A DNA stretch of 64,000 nucleotides from JAUWGC01 sp963753055 (GTDB taxonomy: Bacteria; Bacteroidota; Bacteroidia; Bacteroidales; B18-G4). Positions 1 to 7,976 of this stretch are shown piece after piece. Both the position numbers and the translations under genes were made by a program. Each line of letters begins with the position of its first letter. The stretch's first letter is position 1. The notes beneath the pieces are model-generated. The model saw nothing but the letters and a program-made list of their open reading frames with translations. It did no database searches and had not been told where the DNA came from. Location of the stretch: contig CAVWAP010000009.1 in the NCBI GenBank assembly GCA_963753055.1, positions 1 to 64,000 on the forward strand. The letters run 5' to 3'.

Positions 1-1209
1 TCGCCGGCTGATACTGTCAGGATCAGTACTTTCAGAGATAACCACCTGAATTTAACAGGTGAAGAACTAGCCGATGCGAGTTTTCCGAAATCATGGCCTT
101 TGTTTGGCACAAAGGCTCGTTTAGCTTTTGGCGGCTATGTAAAACTAGATTACATTCAAGATTTTAATGGTGTTCATAACGATCGTTTCGAACTATCGTC
201 CTATAATGTTCATGTTGATAACTCGGGGGTTGTAAAAGAACAGGGCTACATGAATTTATTTGCGCGAGAGTCACGCTTTAATTTCGATTTCAGGACCTTA
301 ACCTCAAAAGGTAAACCCTTACGTATATTTCTGGAAATGGATTTCTGGAACCTCGATCGCGATGCTTTTCATAATACTCCGCGATTACGCCATTTTTATG
401 CCGTATACAATAATTGGTTAGTAGGTCGTAGCTGGGGTACATTAACTGATGGTTATTCAGTACCAAACTCAATCGATTTTCAGGCTGGCGATGCCATAAC
501 TGGTGCCCGAAGGGCACAAGTAAGGTATGAAAGGAAACTGAATAAAACCATGAAATGGGCTGTGGCGGCTGAGATGCTTGAATTTCCAGATATAGCCAGT
601 AATGGCTTTGTTGAGGATACTATCCCTTATAGTTTTAATGGCCAAAATAGCATGCTATTACCTGCATTTGTAGCTAGAATTACGCACAAAACAAAGTTAG
701 GAGGACGCATGATGTTTGGCGGTTCCATTTACCAATTGCGCTGGGATGGATTAGAAAGCGGGCCCAACGTATCAGCCCTGGGTTGGGGATTGGCATTTAG
801 CGGTAGGCAAAACTTTACCAAAAAGATTAGCCTGCAATGGAACCTTTCGGGGGGTGACGGATGGTCAACAAACATTATTGCATTTACAGGCTATGGTCAA
901 TCGGCTATTATAAGTCCTCAAGGCGAATTGGAACCATTATTTGCATGGAGTTTATCCGGTGCCTTTATTTACAGTTTTTCAGATGTTTTGGTTATGAATG
1001 TGATGGGTGCCTGGCTTGATCTGGAAGAATCGCCGTATAAGGATGTCAACAGCTATAAATCAGGGGCTACAGGACATGTTAATTTAATTTACTCCCCTGT
1101 AAAATCTGTAAATGTAGGAATCGAGTATCAAATTGCACAACGAGTAAATATTGATAATAAATCCGGAATTGCCAACCGCATCCAGATAATGGGCAAATAT
1201 ATTTTCTAA
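1..1209 (+). CDS. DcaP-like outer-membrane porin (5' end outside window)
   Basis: The reading frame is open from base 1, so the gene is truncated by the window edge; a TTG at position 100 is in frame but is not a convincing start. The visible 402 residues match the DcaP-like trimeric porin pattern: a short linker ending in PLFGTK, then 'GGYVKLDYI', 'ARESRFNFDF', 'LRHFYAVYNNWLVGRSW' and a C-terminal aromatic residue (Phe) typical of barrels recognised by the BAM machinery. DcaP-type porins carry small acidic solutes across the outer membrane; the substrate here is unknown. MscS follows 21 bases downstream on the same strand, so co-transcription is possible. The family call comes from recognised motifs; the role is inferred. 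Confidence 0.75.
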   Translation, partial: SPADTVRISTFRDNHLNLTGEELADASFPKSWPLFGTKARLAFGGYVKLDYIQDFNGVHNDRFELSSYNVHVDNSGVVKEQGYMNLFARESRFNFDFRTLTSKGKPLRIFLEMDFWNLDRDAFHNTPRLRHFYAVYNNWLVGRSWGTLTDGYSVPNSIDFQAGDAITGARRAQVRYERKLNKTMKWAVAAEMLEFPDIASNGFVEDTIPYSFNGQNSMLLPAFVARITHKTKLGGRMMFGGSIYQLRWDGLESGPNVSALGWGLAFSGRQNFTKKISLQWNLSGGDGWSTNIIAFTGYGQSAIISPQGELEPLFAWSLSGAFIYSFSDVLVMNVMGAWLDLEESPYKDVNSYKSGATGHVNLIYSPVKSVNVGIEYQIAQRVNIDNKSGIANRIQIMGKYIF

Positions 1210-1230
1210 AAAAGTTTAATAGTGAGAGTT

Positions 1231-2085
1231 ATGAATATTTTCAACTTTTCAAATCCTGAGCATGGCCTGATACTGACGATGATTCTAATAATTATTGCTT
1301 CAGTACTGCTTGGAGCGGCAGTAAAAAAGGTATTCGTTTTTTTTTATAGAAAATTTACCACCAAACGAAAACAAGATCCCGGAAAATGGGTTTTAATGTT
1401 ATTTGTAATTCGTTTATCAATACTGTTTGCCGGAATCGCATATGCCATATCACTCGATCCAAATATTGAATCAGCAACCACATCTTTTTTAGCCAGTGCA
1501 GGAGTTGCAACCATCATTGTCGGTTTTGCTGCAAAAGATGCGCTGTCAAATTTAGTTTCGGGCATTATGATTATCATTTTCAGGCCATTTACCATCAGCC
1601 ATTGGATTAAAGTGGGAGATGTTGAAGGCACTGTTGAACAAATCAAGATGCTTCATACAGTAATTAAAGATCCTCACAATCGAAGGTTGATTATTCCAAA
1701 TTCAAAAATAATATCTTCGGAAGTGATCAATTCTTCATATGGCGAAGAAGATGTTGTGCAGATTGTTGAATTTGATATTAGCTATGAAAGCGATATTGAT
1801 AAAGCAAAGGAAATAATCAGGGAAGTTGCCGAAGCAAGCCCGCTCTGTAGGGATAAACGCAGCAAAACTGAAAAGGATAACAACAAACCTAAAGTTGAAA
1901 TCAGGCTTAAAAAATTAGGTTCCTATTCCATGACAATTGACGCACTGGTTTGGGTAGATAACCCAAAGGATGCCAGAAGAATCAGTTGGGCGTTAAATGA
2001 AGAGGTAAGAAAACGCTTTACCGAAGCAGGAATTGTAATTCCTTATCCTAATTTGATTGTCAGAGATGGAAATAACACTGTATGA
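1231..2085 (+). CDS. Small-conductance mechanosensitive channel, MscS family
   Basis: This is a short MscS-type channel of 284 residues. Three N-terminal membrane segments (roughly residues 10-35, 55-80 and 85-120) lead into the pore helix with the glycine/alanine-rich stretch 'AGVATIIVGFAAKDALSNL'. The beta domain follows ('VGDVEGTVEQI', 'IIPNSKIIS'), and then the C-terminal alpha/beta domain. Such channels open under membrane tension to release solutes during hypo-osmotic shock. An in-frame GTG at 1222 would add three residues, but the ATG at 1231 is preferred. The gene sits 21 bases behind the porin gene. No key part appears to be missing. Confidence 0.9.
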   Translation: MNIFNFSNPEHGLILTMILIIIASVLLGAAVKKVFVFFYRKFTTKRKQDPGKWVLMLFVIRLSILFAGIAYAISLDPNIESATTSFLASAGVATIIVGFAAKDALSNLVSGIMIIIFRPFTISHWIKVGDVEGTVEQIKMLHTVIKDPHNRRLIIPNSKIISSEVINSSYGEEDVVQIVEFDISYESDIDKAKEIIREVAEASPLCRDKRSKTEKDNNKPKVEIRLKKLGSYSMTIDALVWVDNPKDARRISWALNEEVRKRFTEAGIVIPYPNLIVRDGNNTV

Positions 2086-2166
2086 TTTATATATTTTGTT
2101 AAGATAAGATTGAATTTAGAAGTACTTCTTTCCGGTTAAAATTCTACTTTTCTTCTACTTTAGTGG

Positions 2167-2198
2167 GTTGTGCTTCTACACCAGGTAATTTACTTTTG
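2167..2198 (+). promoter_or_regulatory. Bacteroidota-type promoter for the 2221 gene
   Basis: TTG (2168-2170) and TACTTTTG (2191-2198) are separated by 20 bases. This fits the Bacteroidota -33/-7 pattern TTTG-N19-21-TAnnTTTG. Transcription would start near 2204, about 17 bases before the ATG at 2221. Confidence 0.55.
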
Positions 2199-2220
2199 AA
2201 CTATTCAAAATAACATCTTT

Positions 2221-3042
2221 ATGAAAGCACTAACATTCCTAAAATTTGCCCTTGCCTTATCCTTTATCATATGTCTGGGCAGCAATGTCATGTCACAGGA
2301 ACAACCTGCAGAAAGTGATGCAGCTGAACTGGCAAAGAAAACAGCAAACCCAATTGCTGCCATGATCTCCTTGCCTGTCCAGTTCAATTTCAACTTTGGG
2401 CTGGGTGAATATAACAGGTTCCAGTTGGTAACCAACCTGATGCCGGTTTTACCTTATCGTTTAAATGATAAGATAAACGTAGTCAATCGGGTGATCATTC
2501 CATTTATCTACCAACCAGATGTTTCAAAGGAAAGTGGAGGGCAATTCGGTGTTGGAGATATTAATTATTCGATGTTCTTTACAGCCTCCAAAGCGCATAA
2601 GATTATTTGGGGTATAGGACCCGCATTTAACATCCCAACCCGTACTCATGATGTTCTCGGTAGCCCTGAATTCGGTATTGGGCCAACCTTTATTGCACTA
2701 ACCATGCCCGGAAACTGGGCCATTGGTTTTACGGTAAACAATGTTTGGTCGTATAATACCGATAACCTGAATGCATTGTTTTCACAGGTTTTTATTGTGT
2801 ATACCTTCCCCTCCGCCTGGTTTGTTCAAATGATGCCAACTATAACAGCAAACTGGAATGCTCCTGAGGGTCAGCAGTGGACTATTCCGCTGGGTGCTAA
2901 TTTTGGTAAAGTGGTAATCCTTGGTAAACAGCCGGTAAAATTTATTGGTGGTGGTGGGTATTTCGTTGCATCTCCGGATAATGGACCCAAATGGCAGGTA
3001 TTCGCGCAAGCAGTGTTCCTTTTTCCTAAAGGGAAAAAGTAG
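2221..3042 (+). CDS. Outer-membrane beta-barrel protein, transporter/MetA-pathway-like
   Basis: A 273-residue secreted protein. The N-terminus is a signal peptide (hydrophobic residues 7-22, likely cut after 'NVMSQ'). The rest alternates in the way expected of a 12-strand-like barrel, with aromatic girdles ('FNFNFGLGEYNRFQ', 'FGVGDINYSMFF', 'GPAFNIPTRT'). This resembles the putative outer-membrane transporter group often annotated as 'phenol-degradation MetA-pathway' or 'neuromedin U' proteins; those labels carry no proven function here. It has its own promoter and stands alone between MscS and the convergent terC gene. Substrate unknown. Confidence 0.6.
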   Translation: MKALTFLKFALALSFIICLGSNVMSQEQPAESDAAELAKKTANPIAAMISLPVQFNFNFGLGEYNRFQLVTNLMPVLPYRLNDKINVVNRVIIPFIYQPDVSKESGGQFGVGDINYSMFFTASKAHKIIWGIGPAFNIPTRTHDVLGSPEFGIGPTFIALTMPGNWAIGFTVNNVWSYNTDNLNALFSQVFIVYTFPSAWFVQMMPTITANWNAPEGQQWTIPLGANFGKVVILGKQPVKFIGGGGYFVASPDNGPKWQVFAQAVFLFPKGKK

Positions 3043-3068
3043 GAAGCTAATATGTTCCATCTCACAAT

Positions 3069-4115
3069 TCACGATTCACGTCTCACAAATAACGACGCAA
3101 CGACACTTACCCCAAGTATCAATACAATGATCATTAGGGATTCCTTTGTTGATATATGAAAATCAAAAACGGCAGGTAATAACATCTTTACTCCAACAAA
3201 TCCAAGAAGTACAGATAGTCCGAATTTCAGGTATCGGAAACGGCTTATCATACTGCTGATCAAAAAGAACAGGGATCGAAGGCCGATTATGGCAAAGATG
3301 TTTGAAAAGAAAACAATATACGGATCCTTGGTAACCGAAAAGATAGCAGGTACGGAATCCACAGCAAAGATCACATCCGAAAACTCGATGACCATTAAAA
3401 CTATAAATAGCGGTGTAATGTATGTTTTATGGTCCTTCGTAATAAAAAACTTATGCCTGACATAAGTCGGGTAAACCCTGAAATTCCTGGACAGGAACCT
3501 GACAACCGGGTGCTTATTGGTGTCAATCTTCTGCTCAACACCCTTCAGTGATTCATAAAACATCTTTATTGCTGTCAGAATAAGGAAGGCTCCAAAAACA
3601 TAGAGTATCCAATTGAATTCCTGGATCAGGGCCGCACTCAGGAAAATAAACACAAAACGCATCACGATAGCTCCCAGGATGCCCCAGAACAATACCTTTT
3701 TATAATAACGCTCGTCAACCCCGAACGACATGAATATCAAGATCATTACGAAGACATTATCGACAGACAAAGCATACTCGATGATATAACCGGTAAGGTA
3801 TTCAAGCCCAAGGTTAATGTTGTATACTTTCACGGCCTCTGAGAAGCTAAGACCGTTGATGTCTATGGGATGCTGGAACCTGCTAATCAGTTCCTGTATT
3901 TCAGCAGTATTGGAAATATTATGGACCAGATCACCATTAAACCTCAAAAAAACATAAAAACCAAGGGATAAGCTCACCCATATCGTAGTCCAGAAGAGCG
4001 ACTCTTTAAATGAAATCGCCCTGTAGTTTTTACTGAATAATCCCAAATCAATAAAGAGGATGATCAGGATAAAAACAATAAAGGATGAAAAGAATATGAT
4101 CTCAGATACGCTCAT
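3069..4115 (-). CDS. TerC/Alx family integral membrane protein
   Basis: 348 residues with about nine membrane segments. Two TerC signatures are visible: 'YALSVDNVFVMILIFMSFGV' near residue 115 and 'EFSDVIFAVDSVPAIFSVT' near residue 240, each carrying the conserved acidic residues in membrane helices. TerC/Alx proteins are linked to manganese export and metallation of secreted proteins, and in some bacteria to tellurite resistance. Its length matches the Alx-like subgroup. It is convergent with the barrel gene and monocistronic by position. A possible promoter lies about 27 bases upstream. Family assignment is firm; the ion is inferred. Confidence 0.92.
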   Translation of the reverse strand: MSVSEIIFFSSFIVFILIILFIDLGLFSKNYRAISFKESLFWTTIWVSLSLGFYVFLRFNGDLVHNISNTAEIQELISRFQHPIDINGLSFSEAVKVYNINLGLEYLTGYIIEYALSVDNVFVMILIFMSFGVDERYYKKVLFWGILGAIVMRFVFIFLSAALIQEFNWILYVFGAFLILTAIKMFYESLKGVEQKIDTNKHPVVRFLSRNFRVYPTYVRHKFFITKDHKTYITPLFIVLMVIEFSDVIFAVDSVPAIFSVTKDPYIVFFSNIFAIIGLRSLFFLISSMISRFRYLKFGLSVLLGFVGVKMLLPAVFDFHISTKESLMIIVLILGVSVVASLFVRRES

Positions 4116-4141
4116 CTAAATAATCCATAATAATGCAGATT

Positions 4142-4149
4142 CAAAAGTA
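4142..4149 (-). promoter_or_regulatory. Possible -7 box of terC
   Basis: On the minus strand this reads TACTTTTG, a match to the Bacteroidota -7 consensus, with its near edge 27 bases upstream of the terC start codon. I see no convincing -33 TTG at the right distance. Confidence 0.35.
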
Positions 4150-4230
4150 TGTAAATATATAATTGATACGGCAGATACAGATTGATTGGGGTGAATTGGT
4201 AAACCGTTGTTGGTTCTTGGTTGTTGGTTA

Positions 4231-4838
4231 GAACTGGATGCTGGATGCAAGATGCCGGATACCGGATGCCAGATAGAACCCCTCTGTGTCTCCCCTAAAG
4301 GGGAGATTATTCTTTGAGCTCCCCTCCCTTTCAGGGGAGGGGTCGGGGGTGGGGTGAAGGCGAAAAGAAAGAAAATAGCACGCGTTACAAACGCGCGCTA
4401 GCGGGGATGCTGGATACTGGATGCTGGATGCAAGATGCCGGATACCGGATGCCAGATAGAACCCCTCTGTGTCTCCCCTAAAGGGGAGATTTTACCCCTC
4501 TGTGTCTCCCCTAAAGGGGAGATTATTCTTTGAGCTCCCCTCCCTTTCAGGGGAGGGGTCGGGGGTGGGGTGAAGGCGAAAAGAAAGAAAATAGCACGCG
4601 TAACAAACGCGCGCTAGCGGGGATGCTGGATACTGGATGCTGGATACAAGATACTGGGTACCGGATGCCAGATAGAACCCCTCTGTGTCTCCCCTAAAGG
4701 GGAGATTTTACCCCTCTGTGTCTCCCCTAAAGGGGAGATTATTCTTTGAGCTCCCCTCCCTTTCAGGGGAGGGGCCGGGGGTGGGGTGAAGGCGAAAAGA
4801 AAGAAAATAGCACGCGTAACAAACGCGCGCTAGCGGGA
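4231..4838. repeat. Three-copy intergenic repeat block
   Basis: The approximately 800-base gap between terC and glnA has no gene but holds three head-to-tail copies of one unit, at about 4231-4406, 4405-4622 and 4621-4838. Each unit has a run of heptamers of the CTGGATG type, then a palindrome TCTCCCCTAAAGGGGAGA, then a second hairpin (CTCCCCT...AGGGGAG) running into a G-rich tail, then an A/G-rich stretch, and it ends in ACGCGCGCTAGCG. Copies 2 and 3 contain an extra internal duplication of the first hairpin. Similar CCCCT/AGGGG hairpin sequences are common as dispersed intergenic repeats in Bacteroidota. Confidence 0.9.
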
Positions 4839-4879
4839 ATAAAAAACAAATCATAATTCTATCAATTGCGCAATTTTCA

Positions 4880-4887
4880 TATATTTG
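4880..4887 (+). promoter_or_regulatory. Possible -7 box of glnA
   Basis: TATATTTG fits the Bacteroidota TAnnTTTG box and lies 26 bases before the ATG at 4914. No well-spaced -33 motif is visible because the upstream DNA belongs to the repeat block. If real, it rules out the in-frame ATG at 4866 as the start. Confidence 0.4.
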
Positions 4888-4913
4888 GCTACCATTTTCC
4901 CAATATCAATACT

Positions 4914-6416
4914 ATGAATGACCTTACACAGATGAACCCTAACCCGCTTGTTCAATATCTGAACAAGCCCGCCGAAGAATTTACCAAGAATGACCTGATC
5001 AAATACTGTGAGGATTACAATATTGAGATGGTCAACTTTCGTTATGTCGGCTGGGATGGCCGGCTTAAGACATTGAACTTCATCGTTAACAGCAAGAAAC
5101 ACCTGGATGAGATTCTCTCAAGCGGGGAACGTGTAGATGGTTCCAGTATCTTTTCTTTTATTGAAGCAGGGTCCAGCGACCTGTATGTGATCCCAAGGTA
5201 TAAAACAGCTTTCTATAATCCTTTCAGTGAAGTACCTACCCTGGACATTCTTTGTTCATACTTCGATAAGGATGGCAACCCGCTGGAGAGTGCACCGGAA
5301 AATATATTAAGGAAAGCACACAACTCCTTTAAGGAAGTCACCGGAATGACTTTTGAAGCCATGGGTGAGCTGGAATATTATGTGATCTTCGACCGGGAGC
5401 CACTCTATCCGGCAGAAGACCAAAAGAATTACCATCAATCCACACCCTTTACAAAATGGGAAATGTTGCGTACAGAAGCCATGCAGGCCATTGCCCAGGC
5501 TGGTGGGTTGATCAAGTACGGACATGCTGAAGTGGGCAACTTCACACTTGGGAACCTGGAATATGAGCAAAATGAGATCGAATTCCTTCCAACCAATGTG
5601 GAAGACGCTGCTGACCAGTTGATGGTGGCAAAATGGATTTTGAGGTCCCTGGCCTATAAATATGGGGTCACCGTCACCTTTGCCCCTAAGATCACTGTAG
5701 GAAAGGCTGGTAGTGGATTGCATATTCACACCCGTTTGATGAAAGAAGGTAAGAATATGATGGTCGATAAAAATGGCCTGAGTGATATAGCTAAGAAAGC
5801 CATCGCTGGTTACCTTGACCTGGCACCATCACTTACAGCCTTTGGCAATATCAACCCTACCTCCTATTTCAGGCTTGTACCCCATCAGGAGGCACCAACG
5901 AATATCTGCTGGGGCGACAGGAATCGCTCCGTGCTGGTTAGGGTGCCTCTTGGATGGTCGCTTAAGCAGGATATGGTAAGTAACGCCAACCCGAACGAGC
6001 CAAATTACAAAGGCGATCCGAGTGCCAAGCAAACCGTGGAATTCCGCTGCCCGGATGGCTCAGCAGACATCTATCTTCTGATGGCAGGACTGACTATCGC
6101 TGCACGACATGGATTTGAAATGAAAGACGCCCTGAAATTTGCTGAAAAGACCTATGTGGATGTCAACATCTTCGATGACGAACATAAGGAAAGAACCAAG
6201 TCCCTGAAGCAATTGCCTACTTCCTGCTTCGAATCAGCCGCAGCCCTGGAAAAACAAAAATCGATCTATCTGGAGCACGGTGTCTTCTCCGAGGGCATGA
6301 TCAACTGGATCACCACTTATCTTCGTAATTTTGACGACAAAACCCTGCGGACAAGGATACAGGATGATGAGGCCGAGATCCTTAAGCTGGTGGAGAAGTA
6401 CTTTCACTGTGGTTAG
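4914..6416 (+). CDS. glnA: Glutamine synthetase
   Basis: Joins ammonia to glutamate using ATP in the cytoplasm, the entry point of nitrogen assimilation. The beta-grasp N-terminal domain (residues about 20-110) includes 'VDGSSIF'. The catalytic domain shows the glutamate/metal motif 'GELEYYVIF', the ATP/histidine motif 'GSGLHIHTR' and the arginine-binding 'CWGDRNRSVLVRVP'. The length, 500 residues, suits the Bacteroidota type-I-like enzyme. An ATG at 4866 would add 16 residues with no homology-like character, so 4914 ('MNDLTQMNPNPLVQ') is chosen. No P-II gene or ammonium transporter is adjacent. The TAG stop lies inside the start of a heptamer repeat array. Confidence 0.93.
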   Translation: MNDLTQMNPNPLVQYLNKPAEEFTKNDLIKYCEDYNIEMVNFRYVGWDGRLKTLNFIVNSKKHLDEILSSGERVDGSSIFSFIEAGSSDLYVIPRYKTAFYNPFSEVPTLDILCSYFDKDGNPLESAPENILRKAHNSFKEVTGMTFEAMGELEYYVIFDREPLYPAEDQKNYHQSTPFTKWEMLRTEAMQAIAQAGGLIKYGHAEVGNFTLGNLEYEQNEIEFLPTNVEDAADQLMVAKWILRSLAYKYGVTVTFAPKITVGKAGSGLHIHTRLMKEGKNMMVDKNGLSDIAKKAIAGYLDLAPSLTAFGNINPTSYFRLVPHQEAPTNICWGDRNRSVLVRVPLGWSLKQDMVSNANPNEPNYKGDPSAKQTVEFRCPDGSADIYLLMAGLTIAARHGFEMKDALKFAEKTYVDVNIFDDEHKERTKSLKQLPTSCFESAAALEKQKSIYLEHGVFSEGMINWITTYLRNFDDKTLRTRIQDDEAEILKLVEKYFHCG

Positions 6417-6417
6417 T

Positions 6418-6603
6418 GGCCTGCCCCTGCGAAGGCAGGGGTTAGTGATTAGTGGTTGGTGGTTGGTGGTTAGATATAGCGGTCATGCTGAGCACCTCGG
6501 CATTGCTCGGTATAAACTCCGTCGAAGCATTGTATTTCGAGCCCCGATAGCCATCGGGGCGAGAAATCTCCTGCGTAACGGCATGAGATCCCGCCAAATT
6601 GTC
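6418..6603. repeat. Composite intergenic repeat: hairpin, heptamer array, second hairpin
   Basis: The 313-base gap between glnA and hsp20 carries no gene. It contains the hairpin CCCCTGC-GAAG-GCAGGGG (6424-6441), an array of TTAGTGG/TTGGTGG heptamers (6441-6474), and a block with a perfect hairpin GCCCCGAT-agcc-ATCGGGGC (6541-6560). The outer TTTC/GAAA arms of that hairpin are separated from the stem by two G-A mismatches. A short in-frame ORF across this block is a by-product of the repeat. Confidence 0.8.
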
Positions 6604-6729
6604 AGAATAAATTACCCTAAACTGCCATAATGTCTTATTCCACAGTCTTTTCAGGATAATTTTTCTGTTGGTATGCAATTTGACTGGTGTAAAGAAAAAC
6701 ATTTAATAAAAAAAATGGAGGACAAAATT

Positions 6730-7146
6730 ATGACACTAGTAAAATGGAGTAATCATCCAATATTTTCAGACCTTTTTGATGGAATGCCAGAAAGAAATTA
6801 CCATCATTGTGCAAACAGTAAGCCAGCGGCTAACATTATCGAAAACAATGACAGTTTCAATATAGAATTTGCCGTACCTGGCATGGACAAGAAAGATTTC
6901 AACATTGACCTTGACAAAGAAATTTTGACTATATCAGTCAGCAAGGAAGAAGAGAAAGAAGAGGACAAAGTAAATTACAGGAGAAGGGAATTCAATTACT
7001 GGAATTTCAAGCGTTCCTTTACTGTAGGAGACAGAATTGATGTGGAGAATATCAAGGCAGACTATAAAAACGGTATTTTAAGCGTTTCCCTGCCAAAGAA
7101 GGAAGAGGCGAAGGACAAAGGACCTAAGACCATTAAGATTTCATAA
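6730..7146 (+). CDS. Small heat-shock protein, Hsp20 family
   Basis: A 138-residue ATP-independent holdase chaperone. The alpha-crystallin domain covers about residues 35-125: 'PAANIIENNDSFNIEFAVPGM' opens it, and 'DYKNGILSVSLPKKE' is the conserved G-x-L motif near its end. A lysine-rich tail ending in 'IKIS' resembles the I-x-I oligomerisation signal. The start is set by a clear Shine-Dalgarno GGAGGA at 6717-6722, unusual in this AT-rich, SD-poor genome; upstream ATGs at 6673 and 6715 are therefore rejected. A strong terminator follows the stop. Monocistronic. Heat control is likely from the family, but no heat-shock promoter could be picked out. Confidence 0.93.
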   Translation: MTLVKWSNHPIFSDLFDGMPERNYHHCANSKPAANIIENNDSFNIEFAVPGMDKKDFNIDLDKEILTISVSKEEEKEEDKVNYRRREFNYWNFKRSFTVGDRIDVENIKADYKNGILSVSLPKKEEAKDKGPKTIKIS

Positions 7147-7179
7147 GCTAAGGTAAGGTTGATTTTGGTTAATAAATAA

Positions 7180-7213
7180 AAAAATCCTGCCTGGAAAGGC
7201 GGGATTTTTTTAT
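7180..7213 (+). terminator. Rho-independent terminator after hsp20
   Basis: An A-run, the GC-rich stem ATCCTGCC-tggaaa-GGCGGGAT (one G-T wobble) and a long T-run sit about 35 bases after the hsp20 stop codon. Confidence 0.85.
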
Positions 7214-7222
7214 TATTTTTTT

Positions 7223-7333
7223 TACCCACCCCCCGTCCCTCCCTCGGCTACGCTCGGGACGGGCTCTCCCTCTTGAGGGAGGGGGTGCACACATAGCATA
7301 CCATCAATTACATACCATGCTTGGGGGTGGGTA
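7223..7333. repeat. 111-base MITE-like element with perfect 11-base terminal inverted repeats
   Basis: The ends are TACCCACCCCC (7223-7233) and GGGGGTGGGTA (7323-7333), an exact inverted pair. Inside are two more perfect hairpins: CCCGTCCC/GGGACGGG (7232-7239 with 7256-7263) and CTCCCTC-TT-GAGGGAG (7266-7281). It lies between the hsp20 terminator and the convergent flavodoxin gene and encodes nothing. Confidence 0.75.
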
Positions 7334-7356
7334 CGAAACAAGTGTAAAACGTATAA

Positions 7357-7863
7357 TTAGCTTTTAAAATCTTTCTTCAGCATCGCAACCCACTTCTTCA
7401 ATCGTTCGTTAGTCAGATCCGCCTGGTATTCCTCGTCAATCGGTAATCCTACGAATTTCTTGTCACGGACAGCCATCGAATCATCAAAATGGTAGCCCTT
7501 GGTAGGCCATTGTCCAACAATGGTGGTTTTATTATTCAGCACATCAAACATAACACCCAGTCCGTCTACAAAGCTGTCAGGATAAGTGTCCTGGTCGCCC
7601 AAACCGAAAAGGGCAACTTTCTTCTTGCTCAGGTCAACCTTTAAAAGCTCCTCCAGAAAATCACCCCAGTCATCCTGCAAATCACCCATGCCCCAGGTCG
7701 GTGTTCCGAAGATCAGGTAGTCATGCTTCTTGATGTCCTCTACTGTTGCTTCATCAACATTATAAATCTCAGCGTTTTCAACCCCTATAATAGCTTGCAG
7801 CTTTGTCGCCACCAACTCAGTTGCACCCGTCGATGAGCCGAAGAATATTCCTATGTTAGCCAT
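7357..7863 (-). CDS. Flavodoxin
   Basis: A 168-residue cytoplasmic FMN electron carrier. The phosphate-binding loop is near the N-terminus ('FFGSSTGATE', residues 7-16), followed by 'FGTPTWGMGDLQDDW', which holds the first FMN-stacking aromatic, and 'GLGDQDTYPDSF', which holds the second. The length matches long-chain flavodoxins, which keep the extra loop ('QWPTKGYHFDDSMAV'). Start ATG at 7863 gives the family N-terminus. A -7 promoter box lies 27 bases upstream. Flavodoxin often replaces ferredoxin under iron limitation; nothing in the neighbourhood tells which partner it serves. Confidence 0.93.
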   Translation of the reverse strand: MANIGIFFGSSTGATELVATKLQAIIGVENAEIYNVDEATVEDIKKHDYLIFGTPTWGMGDLQDDWGDFLEELLKVDLSKKKVALFGLGDQDTYPDSFVDGLGVMFDVLNNKTTIVGQWPTKGYHFDDSMAVRDKKFVGLPIDEEYQADLTNERLKKWVAMLKKDFKS

Positions 7864-7889
7864 TGCTCTTTCAATTAATAATCAGACTG

Positions 7890-7897
7890 CAAAGATA
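7890..7897 (-). promoter_or_regulatory. Possible -7 box of the flavodoxin gene
   Basis: On the minus strand this reads TATCTTTG, a full TAnnTTTG match, 26 bases before the start codon. A TTG (complement of 7921-7923) lies 23 bases further up, slightly beyond the usual spacing. Confidence 0.45.
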
Positions 7898-7921
7898 TTG
7901 TTTTTATCCAATCTAAATAAC

Positions 7922-7976
7922 AACTCAATCACTTAATTACTTAATCACCTAATCACTTAATCACTCAATCACTTCG
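7922..7976. repeat. Octamer word array (AATCACTT type)
   Basis: About six imperfect copies of AATCACTT run into the 3' end of the following minus-strand gene. The same octamer in reverse (AAGTGATT) forms the array at 54104-54146. Confidence 0.75.

Noticed and set aside
4231..4838. Tandem repeats that could suggest a CRISPR array
   Set aside because: Units are about 180-217 bases, have no unique spacers of constant length, and no cas gene is nearby. They are ordinary amplified intergenic repeats.
5307..5729. Minus-strand ORF of 140 codons inside glnA
   Set aside because: It lies wholly inside a well-conserved gene on the other strand, and its protein has no family character. Many similar antisense frames occur in this window.
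6331..6630. Plus-strand ORF of 99 codons after glnA
   Set aside because: It overlaps the glnA end and runs through repeat DNA with hairpins. The composition is that of the repeat.
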